From NCBI RefSeq assembly GCF_000150955.2, contig NC_011687.1:372001-436000 (forward strand): 64,000 bases of DNA. The letters run 5' to 3'. Below, in pieces: positions 20,386-31,000 of this stretch. The stretch comes from Phaeodactylum tricornutum CCAP 1055/1. Lineage: Eukaryota > Bacillariophyta > Bacillariophyceae > Surirellales > Neidiaceae. How positions within the stretch are numbered: the stretch's first letter is position 1; each line of letters begins with the position of its first letter. Below the pieces are notes generated by a model. It worked only from the letters and a program-made list of their open reading frames with translations, ran no database searches and had not been told where the DNA came from. The position numbers were made by a program, and so were the translations under genes.

Positions 20386-23300
20386 CTAGTTTGCTTCTAG
20401 CACTGCGTGTTTGTAAATGTCGTTCGGGACGGCAACTTCCGGTATGTTTCTGACGAGCGCATTCCATTGAGGCGTTTCGTTCCCTTCGTAGTGCCAAGAG
20501 CGTACGTCTGTAGGCAAACCGTGCGCGCCCAACTCACCCCAATAACACTCTCTCCATGTAACGTCGCGGAAGATCTTGGGCTTGATGCCGAAGAAATCCA
20601 CTAGCAAGCGGGTCTCCCGTATCCGGACGACAACGTTGTCCACGCGCAGCCACAATCGGGCCAGGACGTATGCGCACGAGGGCATGACACGCAGTTTGAC
20701 GGAGAACTCGACCTGTCCATTGTCGTGTAAATCATCTTCAAATAGAATAATCTCGTCAAAGAAAAGAATTGGAATGGAAGTGTCAGTCAACAGCTCGGTG
20801 CGCATGCCTGAGCTGTCGAGTTCTGTCCATTCACCCCCTTCTACCTTGCCGCAAAACGGTGTACTGAATGTCCAATCGTAGTGAAAGATGGAAGCCACGT
20901 CATTTCCTTCATCACCGTGATACTTCTTGGCTGCCCACAAAGAAGCATCTTTTGACTTCATCACAGCAACTCCTCGGCTGCCAATACTAGAACGGGTCGC
21001 TATGTCTTGATGCGCCACAGCCCATTCTTCGAGTACGTCAAGAACATCCCAACTCAACCACAAACCGTGGCCTTCGAGCGCCACATGTGCCGCAGGGAAA
21101 ACCATTTCGGGTAAACCAATCTTTCGACGCGGTCGGGGAAAGGCGCGAGACTGCGCCATCTCTTCTAAACTATCACCCATTTCCTTGTACCAGGCTTCAT
21201 CCCCTATTGGGCCCTGAGACGTACCTATGTCGAATCCAGCAATTGATAGTCCTACCAGAGCCTTTTCCCAGGTCAGAGGCTTGGCATATTTCTCCAATAC
21301 AGTCGACACGTGTCGTTTTTTGGAAGTATCGTTTGGTATGGGAGAAGCAACAGCAGCTAGTTTTGATATAGAGGAGCCAGCTGGCGTACCGTCGGTCGAG
21401 GACTCTTCCGGCGCATCGTCGACTTCGTTGAGTTCAGTTTCTTCTTCAAAAACAAGAATCCCCTGTGATGCCTGCATAAATTCTTCTTCTTCCTTTTCGC
21501 TATCAAGTTCTTTCGCGATGCTTGCTTCGGCCTCGAAAATATCGTCTTCCTCAATCTCAGATTCATCGGCGCATTCAATAGAAGCGTCTTCGGGTGCGAT
21601 GACGTTTTCCCGTTTTAGCTCTTTGGCATTGCAGCCAGAATAACTATCGGTGTCACTTACTTGATCCCCCTTAGTGACCGCGTTGGTGCTCATTGCGGTG
21701 TTCTCGCTTTGCTCTTGTTTAGCCAACATAGCCGCTGTTGCAGCAACGGTGGCGCCAGCCACAGCCCCAGCCGTCACCGCAGCGTCCATGCTCCTTTTCT
21801 GCTTCTCTTGAAGGTCGATTCCGAAATCTTCCTTGAGCGTTCCAGCTTCATTCGATATAAAGAACGCTTCCTGGAACCCCCAAAAGGATGTATCACCATC
21901 CGCTTTCACTACAAAGAATTGCGGGTACGCACCCCATCTCTTCGACAGGCCAAACAATCGGTTGCGTTGGACTCGATTGTGCGGATCCGACCCGTCCACT
22001 TCAGTGAACGGAATTTTCTTGGCAGTCAAAATCGCTGTGACCTTGTTCTGCGTCGCCATGTGCTGTGGTGAAAGCGCCTGGGACGATACCATGACTAGCA
22101 CGTGATCGCGACCTTGCAATGCTTCAGCAGATTGCGCTCCGGTCGTTGCGTCATCTTCGTCGACCTTGGCACTTTCGGGCAAACCCAACTCTTCCTTCAG
22201 AATCCCCCTTTTGAAGGCGTCGAAAAATGGTTGTAAGCCTCCCCAAAACACGGTTTCGCCAGACAAATCTTCAAAAAAGAACTGTGGATAAGATCCCCAT
22301 TCTTGCGATACTTGGAAAAGCTCATCGCGCTTGTCCCGATTCGCCACATCCGTTCCGTCAATCCTCTCAAATGACAAGTTGTTCAGCGCCAAAACAGTCA
22401 TAGCCTCTTCCTGTGCTAGGAATTGATCTTTGTAATCCGAATGACTGCAGTAGAGTACGAGTAGTTTGGAGCCGTGCGTCCGTCGAGGCTGAAACTTGAT
22501 TTCGTGCGGCTGTCCCCTAGTATGGTCACCATCATCGTTCTTGCCCTTGTCCGGAACCTTGTCTTCTGAGACTGGAACTGCCCCATTGAGTAGGCTCGTC
22601 ATATGTCCCGGGCCGAGCGCATCGCTTTCCTCCGGTGGGCCAACAAACCCTAAATCACGTCGTAGCGTTCCCGCCTCGTTGGACGCAAAGAGCCGGCTCT
22701 TGTCACCCCAAAACACGGGTGTTTCCTTGTCCATCGAGACGACGAATATTTGCGGATACGATCCCCACAGATTGGATAAACCGAATAATTTGTTGCGGGT
22801 CGTCCGTTGATCTGGATCGGACCCGTCTATAGTGGTGTAGGGCAAACGGTGGGCCCGCAAAATTGCGTCGGTTTGATCTTGGAAGGCCGTTTGTTCGCGC
22901 GACGAATTTTGCCGCGATACGAGTACGAGCAATTTGCGTTGGACTGATGCCGTTGCGCTGGGTTGCCAAGCGGACAAGTGCCCGTTGTGGACTCCCTGCT
23001 GTGGCGTTGTAGAAAGCAACGACCGGGGCGCTTCCACGGGGCCCGTCACGACGGTTTCGTTGTCCACTGTACCCGCGTCCGACGCCAGCGTCGGCTGGGA
23101 TGCGTTGCTCGGTCCCTCAGCTTCCAGCCACGTTTCGTGTACGTGAACCCATCGCCATCGGGAAGCCTTATTGATGAGGAGCGCGGTAGAGACCCGACCG
23201 AATTGGTGCAGCACCACTCCACTGCCATCGTTGCTTGGTGTACTGGCCGTCGGCTGCTGCTGCCAGGATTGCCACTCTTCGTAGGTCACGAGACACTTGT

Positions 23301-23598
23301 TGTTGTCATGCCACTGTAATTTGGTGTTGTATATATCGATTTGGAAGACACGATCTCGGTAACAACCATACTTGTCGTCAAGCTGTGACAGCAGTGCCGA
23401 CCGACCTTTCAGGACTTGTCCATTCGGGGCAACGTGCGCAAAGTCTGGCTCCAAGCGACGTTTCAGTTCCGTTGTAATATTGTCCTTCTCTCGCTTCCCT
23501 TGGAACCAACTAACAAATAGTCCGTGCAATTGCTGGACCTGACGTTCACATTCTAACGTCAACGAGTCGCCTTCCAGCTTACTCGAAAGCGAACTCAT
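20386..23598 (-). CDS. Fusion protein: SnoaL-like domain, three thioredoxin-fold repeats, TIP41 domain
   Basis: One uninterrupted frame of 1070 residues from the ATG at 23598. Residues about 15-160: SnoaL/DUF4440-like alpha-beta fold. Three repeats of about 95 residues (about 220-315, 376-468, 497-590) share VDGSDPxxRxxRxxLF, then WGSYPQFF and FWG, with SNEAGTL closing the outer two; this resembles the SH3BGR/glutaredoxin-like fold without a CxxC pair. An Ala-rich hydrophobic stretch (about 604-625) and an acidic linker (about 670-740) follow. Residues about 827-1065 are a full TIP41 domain: LPEMVF, DWTFSTPFCG, ILFFDE, DDLHDNG, VKLRVMPS, LRVD. TIP41 proteins bind PP2A-type phosphatase catalytic subunits in TOR signalling and usually stand alone at about 270-350 residues. 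The function of the added modules is unknown. Domain calls are by eye. Confidence 0.82.
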   Translation of the reverse strand: MSSLSSKLEGDSLTLECERQVQQLHGLFVSWFQGKREKDNITTELKRRLEPDFAHVAPNGQVLKGRSALLSQLDDKYGCYRDRVFQIDIYNTKLQWHDNNKCLVTYEEWQSWQQQPTASTPSNDGSGVVLHQFGRVSTALLINKASRWRWVHVHETWLEAEGPSNASQPTLASDAGTVDNETVVTGPVEAPRSLLSTTPQQGVHNGHLSAWQPSATASVQRKLLVLVSRQNSSREQTAFQDQTDAILRAHRLPYTTIDGSDPDQRTTRNKLFGLSNLWGSYPQIFVVSMDKETPVFWGDKSRLFASNEAGTLRRDLGFVGPPEESDALGPGHMTSLLNGAVPVSEDKVPDKGKNDDGDHTRGQPHEIKFQPRRTHGSKLLVLYCSHSDYKDQFLAQEEAMTVLALNNLSFERIDGTDVANRDKRDELFQVSQEWGSYPQFFFEDLSGETVFWGGLQPFFDAFKRGILKEELGLPESAKVDEDDATTGAQSAEALQGRDHVLVMVSSQALSPQHMATQNKVTAILTAKKIPFTEVDGSDPHNRVQRNRLFGLSKRWGAYPQFFVVKADGDTSFWGFQEAFFISNEAGTLKEDFGIDLQEKQKRSMDAAVTAGAVAGATVAATAAMLAKQEQSENTAMSTNAVTKGDQVSDTDSYSGCNAKELKRENVIAPEDASIECADESEIEEDDIFEAEASIAKELDSEKEEEEFMQASQGILVFEEETELNEVDDAPEESSTDGTPAGSSISKLAAVASPIPNDTSKKRHVSTVLEKYAKPLTWEKALVGLSIAGFDIGTSQGPIGDEAWYKEMGDSLEEMAQSRAFPRPRRKIGLPEMVFPAAHVALEGHGLWLSWDVLDVLEEWAVAHQDIATRSSIGSRGVAVMKSKDASLWAAKKYHGDEGNDVASIFHYDWTFSTPFCGKVEGGEWTELDSSGMRTELLTDTSIPILFFDEIILFEDDLHDNGQVEFSVKLRVMPSCAYVLARLWLRVDNVVVRIRETRLLVDFFGIKPKIFRDVTWRECYWGELGAHGLPTDVRSWHYEGNETPQWNALVRNIPEVAVPNDIYKHAVLEAN

Positions 23599-24132
23599 GG
23601 CGAGACAGTCGTGCAATTGTCACCACTTGTCGACGTTGCTTGACAGAGTAAATGATCTTGTACCTGCGTTCGTGGTAGATTTACCTTTATCTCCTCTAAT
23701 CTGCGGACGATAAACCCCTTATGCGCGTTTGAGAATGTTCGAACGCACAATCCACACACTCTGTTGACGGTGAAACCTCAAAACTCTTGGGCCTAACATG
23801 ATAGAGAGAAAGGAGGCGGACGCTGGCACGAGATAGACCTCATATCGCGCGGTGTCGCTGCCTGGAAACTGCCCTTTTCCAGAGACCGGAACGATGCACG
23901 CACGTTCAGTCATTCTCTTTTGGTCATTTGTGGCATTCGCCACGTTTCCCGAAAGACTCTACCGAACATAAATATAGGCGCAAAGGAACTTGAGAATCGT
24001 GCAAACATTTAAATACAGCAAGATACTCATAATGAAATATCTCGAAACTACTCTATAATTGTAAATCCAATTATTTGAGTTTTCTTGTAGGCAAATTAGC
24101 GATATCCCCTCCCCGCGATGCCAACTGCGCCC
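23599..24132. other. Intergenic, 5' flank of the TIP41 fusion gene
   Basis: No supported gene. AT-rich towards the GT90 3' end (23960-24080). Confidence 0.5.
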
Positions 24133-24548
24133 CTCCCTACACATAATAGTAGTCCTGCTACTTCAACGGCTTGGGATAGAATAGAAGCTCTTCCTTGACC
24201 GCAATGCCCGGTCGGAAATGCGTCTGATATCGCCGCAAAATCTCTTCATTGATTGCCGCATTGTCCCTCTCGGACTCCTCGGCGTACAGCAGGTCATGCA
24301 TCCAAAGCTGCCCCCGCAACGCAATCTCCTTCGCCTCCCTGTCGTGCTCCACGATCCATTTCATCTGCGTTTCCACGTCCGATAGATCGTCCCGCAAAGG
24401 CACGTAGTGTACGTACGGTTCCAAGAGCTCTTCCATGGCCCAAGACGAAATTGATGGCTTTGTGATCATTACAACCGAGTTGGAGTACAATCCCCATTTC
24501 AATCCGGTAGAGACATCGTTGCCTTCCATGAATATCAACGCCTTGTAC
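24133..24548. repeat. Near-identical 3' block of GT90 copy A
   Basis: 416 bp matching 27297-27712 at constant offset 3164 with no indels and nine mismatches by eye (about 97.8%). It spans the last 130 codons plus 25 bp after the stop. Flanking coding sequence is far more diverged. Confidence 0.9.
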
Positions 24549-25908
24549 TTCAACTGATCTTCCATGGAAAGACTTTCTCCACTGATTGTGATGTTGTCGA
24601 TAATTGGTGGCAGCTTGCTCGAGTCCAAAATTGTGGTAAACTTGGCATCCACATAGGACGAATTGTGGTACATCAACACTAGTCGACAACGCGGATTTTT
24701 CAGGCAGCGTTCGCGTGATGATGTTTCCGGGTGCACGAGGCCGGTAGTCGTACCCCGAAACACGGCCGCATTGCCTTTTTCTTCCCATGGAATATCCTTC
24801 TCGGGAACACTCGAAACCTTACCATAGTGCCGCTTGACCCCCATTTTCCAGATGATTGGTTCCAGGTCTTGATTATTGGTTGGCCGTGTCTCTAAAGTGG
24901 CGCAAGACTTGGTCGATATCTTCAGCATCAAGTCTCGTCCGGTCACGTTGTCCCATGCTCGTCTCACTTTTTTGAAGTGAGGTATAGAAGGTCTTTGCTT
25001 TTGACGAGTCGGGGATCCGAATTCATTCATGATTTTCGAAGCCAAGGAATCACCAACTTGAGCAAGCAGTACTGCCAGGTCTCCGGTTTGATTGGTTTGC
25101 TTTTGAAACGGTAGAAGTAAATTGTCACGGAGCTCTCTACAGTAAACTCTTTGCAAGCTTTTTCGCTGTTCGGGACGGGGATTGAATTCGCAAAGGTCGA
25201 GAGTGGATTTAGTAAGAACAAAGACGAGATCAGTCCCAGGCAGAGAAGTTGCCCGTACTGCCACCGACAAGCTGGTGTCCGTAAGCAGTGTTTGGCGCTG
25301 AAAAGAATACGAAGGAAGAAATATTGCCGCTTCGACTCCATCTTGTTCGTCCGCCGGGACAGCATGTGTTAATAACTGTGACCCCGCGACTATCGTCTTG
25401 CCTTCATGCTTCTCGTTTCCAACGTACTCAACAATTTCTAGCAACTCGCTCTCGTCACAGGGAGGCTCGTACCAGGATGACATGTAGAACCGCACTCGCT
25501 GAAAAACTGTTGGAAATCGATGCGCTCGAATTACCGAGGAAGCATACGACGAAATGGCCTTGTTTTTAGGAGCGATTGCTTTGTAGTGAACAAGCTCCTT
25601 ACAGCTTCCCTGTACCCCGTTTACGAACTAAATTTTAGAACCAGCTGCATTTCGATCCCTGCATAAAGCATGCACCATTCTTTACTTACAACACTCTTGA
25701 TTCCGTTTGAGAAATTGAGGTAAGGGTGTATGAATCCTCCGAAGCGATCCGAGGAATGTGAGCAGGAGATATCGGACGCGCGTACACGAGGATCAATGGG
25801 AGCGGAATCATTCCACAAGTTGAAACAACCGAGAATTATCACCGTGTAGATCATAGCAAGCCTCGAAGTGTGCCTTCCGCTCCCATACGGATTATCAATG
25901 CACGGCAT
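24158..25908 (-). CDS. Glycosyltransferase family 90 protein, copy A, two exons
   Basis: A CAP10/POGLUT-type glycosyltransferase, expected as a type II membrane enzyme of the ER or Golgi. Exon 1 is 25690-25908 (73 codons), intron 25628-25689 (62 bp, GTAAGT...TTTAG), exon 2 24158-25627; both junctions are phase 0 and give 562 residues. Exon 1 encodes a short cytosolic end and one membrane anchor (about residues 17-32). Exon 2 has the GT90 landmarks AVFRGTTTG and EGNDVSTGLKWGLYSNSVVM near the C-terminus. The acceptor substrate cannot be inferred. The last 130 codons are almost identical to copy B at 27322-29198; the rest matches only moderately. Confidence 0.87.
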
Positions 25909-26939
25909 GGTAGTGTCCAGCTGTACTGGTCACAATGCCGACGAAAGTGAATAGTTGGGAAACAATGAACATCCAACTTTTGAAATGCATTCACATGGCA
26001 CAGTCAATCTAACTCATCTCTCGCTCAAAGCCGTTCTAACTGTATACATCGAATCGTAAATACCTTCGTGATGGGGCTGCCGAATGGCCAACGCAAGGGA
26101 CGAAGCTGTAAGGAAATTTACGATTATTTAAGGTTTTTGCATATGTTCAGCGACTCTTGGAAAAATCGAAATTCAACTAAACGGATTAGACACATGTTTT
26201 TTATTTATCAAATTCATATATGCGGGATAGCCTTGTCCAAGTCAATAACAACACATATCCGACTATTTGCTGTTGTATTATTTGAAGCAGTACCTTAAAT
26301 TGTGTTGGAGTACATCAACAGATCCAGCTACAAAATGAAATTTCAACATTCATCAATTGATGGTACTGAATCTACGATAGTTTCCGGTCGAGAGCAGGAG
26401 CTTCCCAAATTACCAATAGTAAGCAAATAAATGCGAGTTACTCGGGGAACGAGAACAATCCACAAAACGTAGAAAACGTGACTCTATGACACCCGACTCC
26501 CTGAGGGTTTGCGAAGAGCGTAAGCCTAATTTAAGAGGGGAAAAGCAACTATCATAATTCACCGTATGGTTCGATCCAGAGAAAAGGAAAAGAATGATCC
26601 TTCATGCATGACATAGATCGCGAAGGCCCTCACCTAAATTTCTCGATAAGCTTATTGTTAGGTGCAGGGATCGGAGGTGCAAATGAAGCCCTTATTGCAG
26701 TCCAAGGAGAACATCAGATCCCAGAAGGTGTGGCGGATCTCCCCAAATTGAGCTTGGTAGACTATTGTTGGTCTATATCAACTGATTGACTTTTGGCTGT
26801 TACCTGACTATTACCTTATGAGGCTATATATCAAAAGCGGTGCCCTTGTCAATACGTGCCACCCTCGTTGAAATGGTATGTACTGAGCACAACACACCTC
26901 ACTTCCGCTTGGCTATGTGATTCGATTATCTCCACCAAT
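25909..26939. other. Spacer between the tandem GT90 genes
   Basis: About 1 kb, AT-rich, without a supported gene on either strand. Short frames (for example 26604-26789 plus) show no recognisable family. Confidence 0.45.
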
Positions 26940-27265
26940 TTAAACAGGTTTTTTATTCTTCTTTGATAACCTTGCTTTCTGACAAGCTGCTGCTATCTTC
27001 TGATCAAATTCAACTAGCTTCTTGAGCAAACCAATTGATTCTGAATCCTTTGTAAGATGCTGCATGGCTTGAAGCGCACAATGTTGTTGGCGTCCGTGGT
27101 CTCACTTTTTTGGGATAGGATGGTCCGCGTATCTTCGCGAGACAGCAAGTTTTGAGTCAGATGCAGAGTTGCTTTTCTAATCATCTTAACATTTATAGTT
27201 TTAAGCCACGTATCTTGGTAAGCCAACTGCTGTTCATCTGAATTTATTTTCTGACGAGAACACAC
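26940..27265 (-). pseudogene. Possible remnant or unspliced piece of an unrecognised gene
   Basis: Two overlapping minus-strand frames each read like natural protein. The first (27265 to about 27090) has a helical, Gln/Lys-rich composition (QQLAYQDTWLKTINVK). The second (from about 27110 to a TAA at 26940-26942) reads LLKKLVEFDQKIAAACQKAR and ends in a Lys-rich tail. Changing frame part-way suggests a frameshifted gene fragment, or two exons whose junction I cannot place. No family recognised. Confidence 0.25.
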
Positions 27266-27296
27266 AGAGGAAGTCAGGATTTACAAAATCTATATG

Positions 27297-27712
27297 CTCC
27301 CTACACATAATAGTAGTCCTGCTACTTCAACGGCTTCGGATAGAATAGAAGCTCTTCCTTGACCGCAATGCCGGGTCGGAAATGAGTCTGATATCGCCGC
27401 AAAATCTCTTCATTGATTGCCGCATTGTCCCTCTCGGACTCCTCGGCGTACAGCAGGTCATGCATCCAAAGCTGCCCCCGCAACGCAATCTCCTTCGCCT
27501 CCCTGTCGTGCTCCACGATCCATTTCATCTGCGTTTCCACGTCCGATAGATCGTCCCTCAAAGGCACATAGTGTACGTACGGTTCCAAGAGCTCTTCCAT
27601 GGCCCATGACGAAATTGATGGCTTTGTGATCATAACAACCGAGTTGGAATACAATCCCCACTTCAATCCGGTAGAGACATCGTTGCCTTCCATGAATATC
27701 AACGCCTTGTAC
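27297..27712. repeat. Near-identical 3' block of GT90 copy B
   Basis: Partner of 24133-24548. Both block edges are sharp: identity falls abruptly just after GTAC on the coding side and just beyond CTCCCTAC on the 3' side. Confidence 0.9.
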
Positions 27713-29198
27713 CTTAGCTGCTCATATCTCTGGAGATGACTGCCATTTATAGGGATACCGTCGATCGCTAATGGCAGGTTGCTCCTGCTGAGTATGTTGG
27801 TAAACTTTGCATCCACGAGAGACGAATTGTGGTAGTCCAACACAAGCCGACAGCGCTGATTTTGACGACAACGCTCGCGAGCCGGCATTTTTTGGTCAAA
27901 ATCCCCAGTAGAGGTACCCCGAAACACAGCAACATCCCGCTTCTCTTCCCAAGGTACGTCCTCACTGGGGACGTCCTCCACTCCTTTGTAGTGCCGCTTG
28001 ATTCCCATTTTCCAAATAATTGGTTCCAGTTTCCCGCGGTTAATTCGTCGTGTTTGTAAGGTTGAGCAGGACCTAGGTGATGCTTTCATTAGGGAAACTC
28101 TTGCAGTCACGTTATCCCAAGCAAGCCGTACTTTAGTAAAATGAGGTACAGTAGGTTGCGCAGAGTATCCATGTGGCTTTCCAAAATCGTCCATAGCTCT
28201 GGATGACAGGGCGTCGCCGACTTGCGCAAGTAACACAACCGAGAGCTCGTTGTTTTTTGAAGTGTTGGTTAGGCCAATTTGGTTTTGATAAGGCAGTAAT
28301 AATGTGTCTCGAAGTTCTGGACAATAGATGCTCTCCAAGATTTTCTTTTGGTCTGGTCGGGGATTAAATTCGCACGAATCGAGAGCAGATTTGTCCAAAG
28401 CAAATACGACGTCGGTATCGGCCCTAGCTGCTCCCTTGAATATAATGGAGCTGGATATTTGTGGGGATTGTACGTGCCGGTGGAGGGAGAAGGAAGGAAT
28501 GAATTGTGTCATACTGTCATCTTTTTGCTCCTCTCCGGTTTCGTTGGCCGCTGTGCTGCCTTCATTGCCCCTGCTACCAACATACTTGACAATTTCGAGC
28601 AATTCGTCCTGATCGCATGGTGGCTCGTACCAGGATGACATGTAAAATCGGACTCGTTGATCCGCTGTTGGAAAATGCTTCGAGAGCAGCGCAGAAGAGA
28701 GATTTTTCGACAGGCTCTCGCTTTCCATTTTAGATAAAGCCTCAGCCGATTTTACCTCCTGAACGGTGAATATGGAGTCTTTTGATGCATCTGATCGCGG
28801 TTGTAGTGCAGGGGAAATTGTCCTTTTTGACGAGGAATTTGCGTTATTAGGAGTGGTACTTAGATTGCTGGGAGAAGTGAAGTTTTCGTTGCCATTCTGC
28901 ACCACCACAAAAGAATTTTGACGAATAAGACCGAAAACTTTTCAATTCTTTTGCATTGCACCCACTGATCCTGACTTACACCTTTGTTTCCTTCGTGAGT
29001 ATCATTGCGGTAGGGGAGAGGAAAGCTTCGGGAAAGACTCGAGGACTGCGTGCCAGAGTTATCTGAAGATCGAATTGTTGGGTTGATTGGAGCGGAGTCA
29101 TTCCACAAATTCAAACCGACAAGAATGAGCACCAAACCGATCATAGCAATCCTTGAAACTAGCCTTCCGCCCCAGTGGTGATGAGCAAGGCAAGTCAT
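27322..29198 (-). CDS. Glycosyltransferase family 90 protein, copy B, two exons
   Basis: Tandem paralogue of copy A in the same orientation. Exon 1 is 28980-29198 (73 codons, the same length as in copy A), intron 28897-28979 (83 bp, GTAAGT...GTGCAG), exon 2 27322-28896; phase 0, 597 residues. The ATG at 29198 aligns with the copy A start; an upstream GTG is not used here. One membrane anchor lies at about residues 16-34, followed by LNLWNDSAP, shared with copy A. Exon 2 begins with about 70 extra Ser/Asn/Thr-rich stem residues absent from copy A. GT90 landmarks AVFRGTSTG and EGNDVSTGLKWGLYSNSVVM are present. Substrate unknown. Confidence 0.87.
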
Positions 29199-30330
29199 GG
29201 CTTTCAGATACCTCACCACAGCACCACAAAATGAAATGTTTGGGCAATCGTTCGCGTCAGAATGGAGCGAATAAGAAGTTTACAGTCAGGAACGAAGTTA
29301 CTATCGCCTCCCAGGTTTTCGATGGGGAGAAATTTATCACAATTTCAGCTCGTACCTCAGCCCGAAAAGCTTCCCATCATTCGTGCATAGTACTCGCTGA
29401 TAGGTCTAATCACAATGGTAAATGTCTTGCAAGATAGAATGGCTTGCGTTGTATACAATGTACGCCCGGCATGTGAAACCGTTCCATCCTAAATAGTAAG
29501 TCACGTCACAGAAACAGCCGTTGTCTTAAATGAATCTTCAAGATTCTGTATCTCGTAGGTCGTACTCATAAGGCGAGAATAACAGGGAGTGCAGGTAGAC
29601 AGTACTTTTTATCAGTCAATATACCAGTGAATACTCTTGTTAGTGTACCTTTCATTTAATGTGACGCGATCAAAAGACGTGATTTGGGATATCGCTCCGA
29701 TGTTCACTTACATTTACATCGCACTTTAACTTTGACTTTTTTGTCACTTGTGACACTTATTGCAATTTGAGGGACGGAACGGTACTGTAATCGTTTTCGG
29801 TAAGCAAACACCTACCTCATTGTCAGGAGTGTGCCTGGCGGAAAATGCATGTTAGAACGAACCCACTACGGATGGAAAAGCGAGGTCTCCTCGCAGTCAA
29901 GACAGGCCAAAAATACAATTGACTAGAGAGGCAATTTTCAATCGATTGAGAGATACCCCATATTCAGAAGAGTTTGGCGACAGACAGCAACATTCGGGAA
30001 ATGAAGGCGTCAACTTTGTTTCGGAGCAGAGTTATGATTTTCATCTGCATGACAAATTAAGCCGAGTGCAGCAATTGGCATGGCAATGTCTAGCGACAAG
30101 TTGCCTCCTGCCAGAAGAGAAAAGATAGTGAATGTTCCGCAGTGCCCTTCAGTACAGAGGCAAAGATAAATACTCAAAGTGCTAGGTTTGCTTAATAGGT
30201 CTCGTCGTTTTGATTGCGGCAGTGAGAACAAGCTTTCACGCTCACCAATGATGGCGGGAAGCTAAAGTGAGTTCAAGAACGAGAGCTTTGCGACCGGTTT
30301 TCTTGCGGAGGGTAGAATCTTTTGGAAAGC
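29199..30330. other. Intergenic, GT90 copy B to Alba gene
   Basis: About 1.1 kb with no supported gene; 5' flank of copy B and 3' flank of the Alba gene. Confidence 0.45.
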
Positions 30331-31000
30331 TCATCCATTTGATGAAATCATTGGTGTAGCGGATGTTTTGCTCGAACCAACGGTCGGATGATAATCTCCA
30401 GGATGCATCTCCTCCCGAGCCAGGGGTGTTTGATAGCCAGAATGAGAACTGTCGAGTCGTTCCAAGGAAAGGATGATTTTCATGCACGATACAAAGCGAC
30501 GGTTAGTGACCAAGTCCAAACCTTCTTCGACCGGCTCGTATACATCAATCATTTCGACGGAACTCAAACTGTTGATCTGGTGCAGAAACATTTTGCGTTT
30601 AAGAATTTCTGCGATCGTTACTGCCTTGTTGATGGCCTTTCCCATTGCTTTGAGCACAATTGTTGGCGAGCCGTCCGACTGCAGGTGAACCATGAAAAAT
30701 CAGTGAGTACAAACCTCGATGTGGCGCTAAGCTAGTTGTTTGAAAGTGTTTGACTGCACTGTGACCTGTCGAACTAAGGATGCGGCGAAATCTCACCCAC
30801 GGGAATCGCCCGCCCAAACGCACGCAATCGCTAGTGAGACTTACAAACAAATTCATGGCGTACGATATGTAGTTACGTGGCTTTCCTTGCTGCGTGATGC
30901 GGACTTCTGGAAATTCGAGCATTGACGAGGCAGCATTCGCGCCATGGGCCAAATCGTGTTCATCCGCCTTGCTTTCCTGGATCAGCCGGTACTTTTCCAT
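30331..31000 (-). CDS. Alba-domain nucleic-acid-binding protein, two exons
   Basis: Small RNA- or DNA-binding protein of the Alba superfamily, which includes the RNase P/MRP subunits Rpp20 and Rpp25 and translational regulators of plants and protists. Exon 1 is 30845-31000 (52 codons), intron 30679-30844 (166 bp, GTAAGT...CTGCAG), exon 2 30331-30678; phase 0, 167 residues. The Alba core runs from EVRITQQGKPRNYISYAMNLF in exon 1 (about 32-52) into IVLKAMGKAINKAVTIAEIL, then LHQINSLSSVEMIDVYEP and VSCMKIILS in exon 2. The N-terminus MEKYRLIQ resembles that of plant Alba proteins and supports the ATG at 31000, not the longer frame. The tail after about 120 is Ser/Pro-rich. Confidence 0.86.

Noticed and set aside
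25621-29219. Separate small proteins upstream of each GT90 (25621-25908 and 28860-29219)
   Set aside because: Both are 73-codon first exons encoding the membrane anchor, with matching donor sites and phase.
30242-30487. Second Alba exon in another frame
   Set aside because: The Alba domain is complete without it and no splice site joins it in phase.
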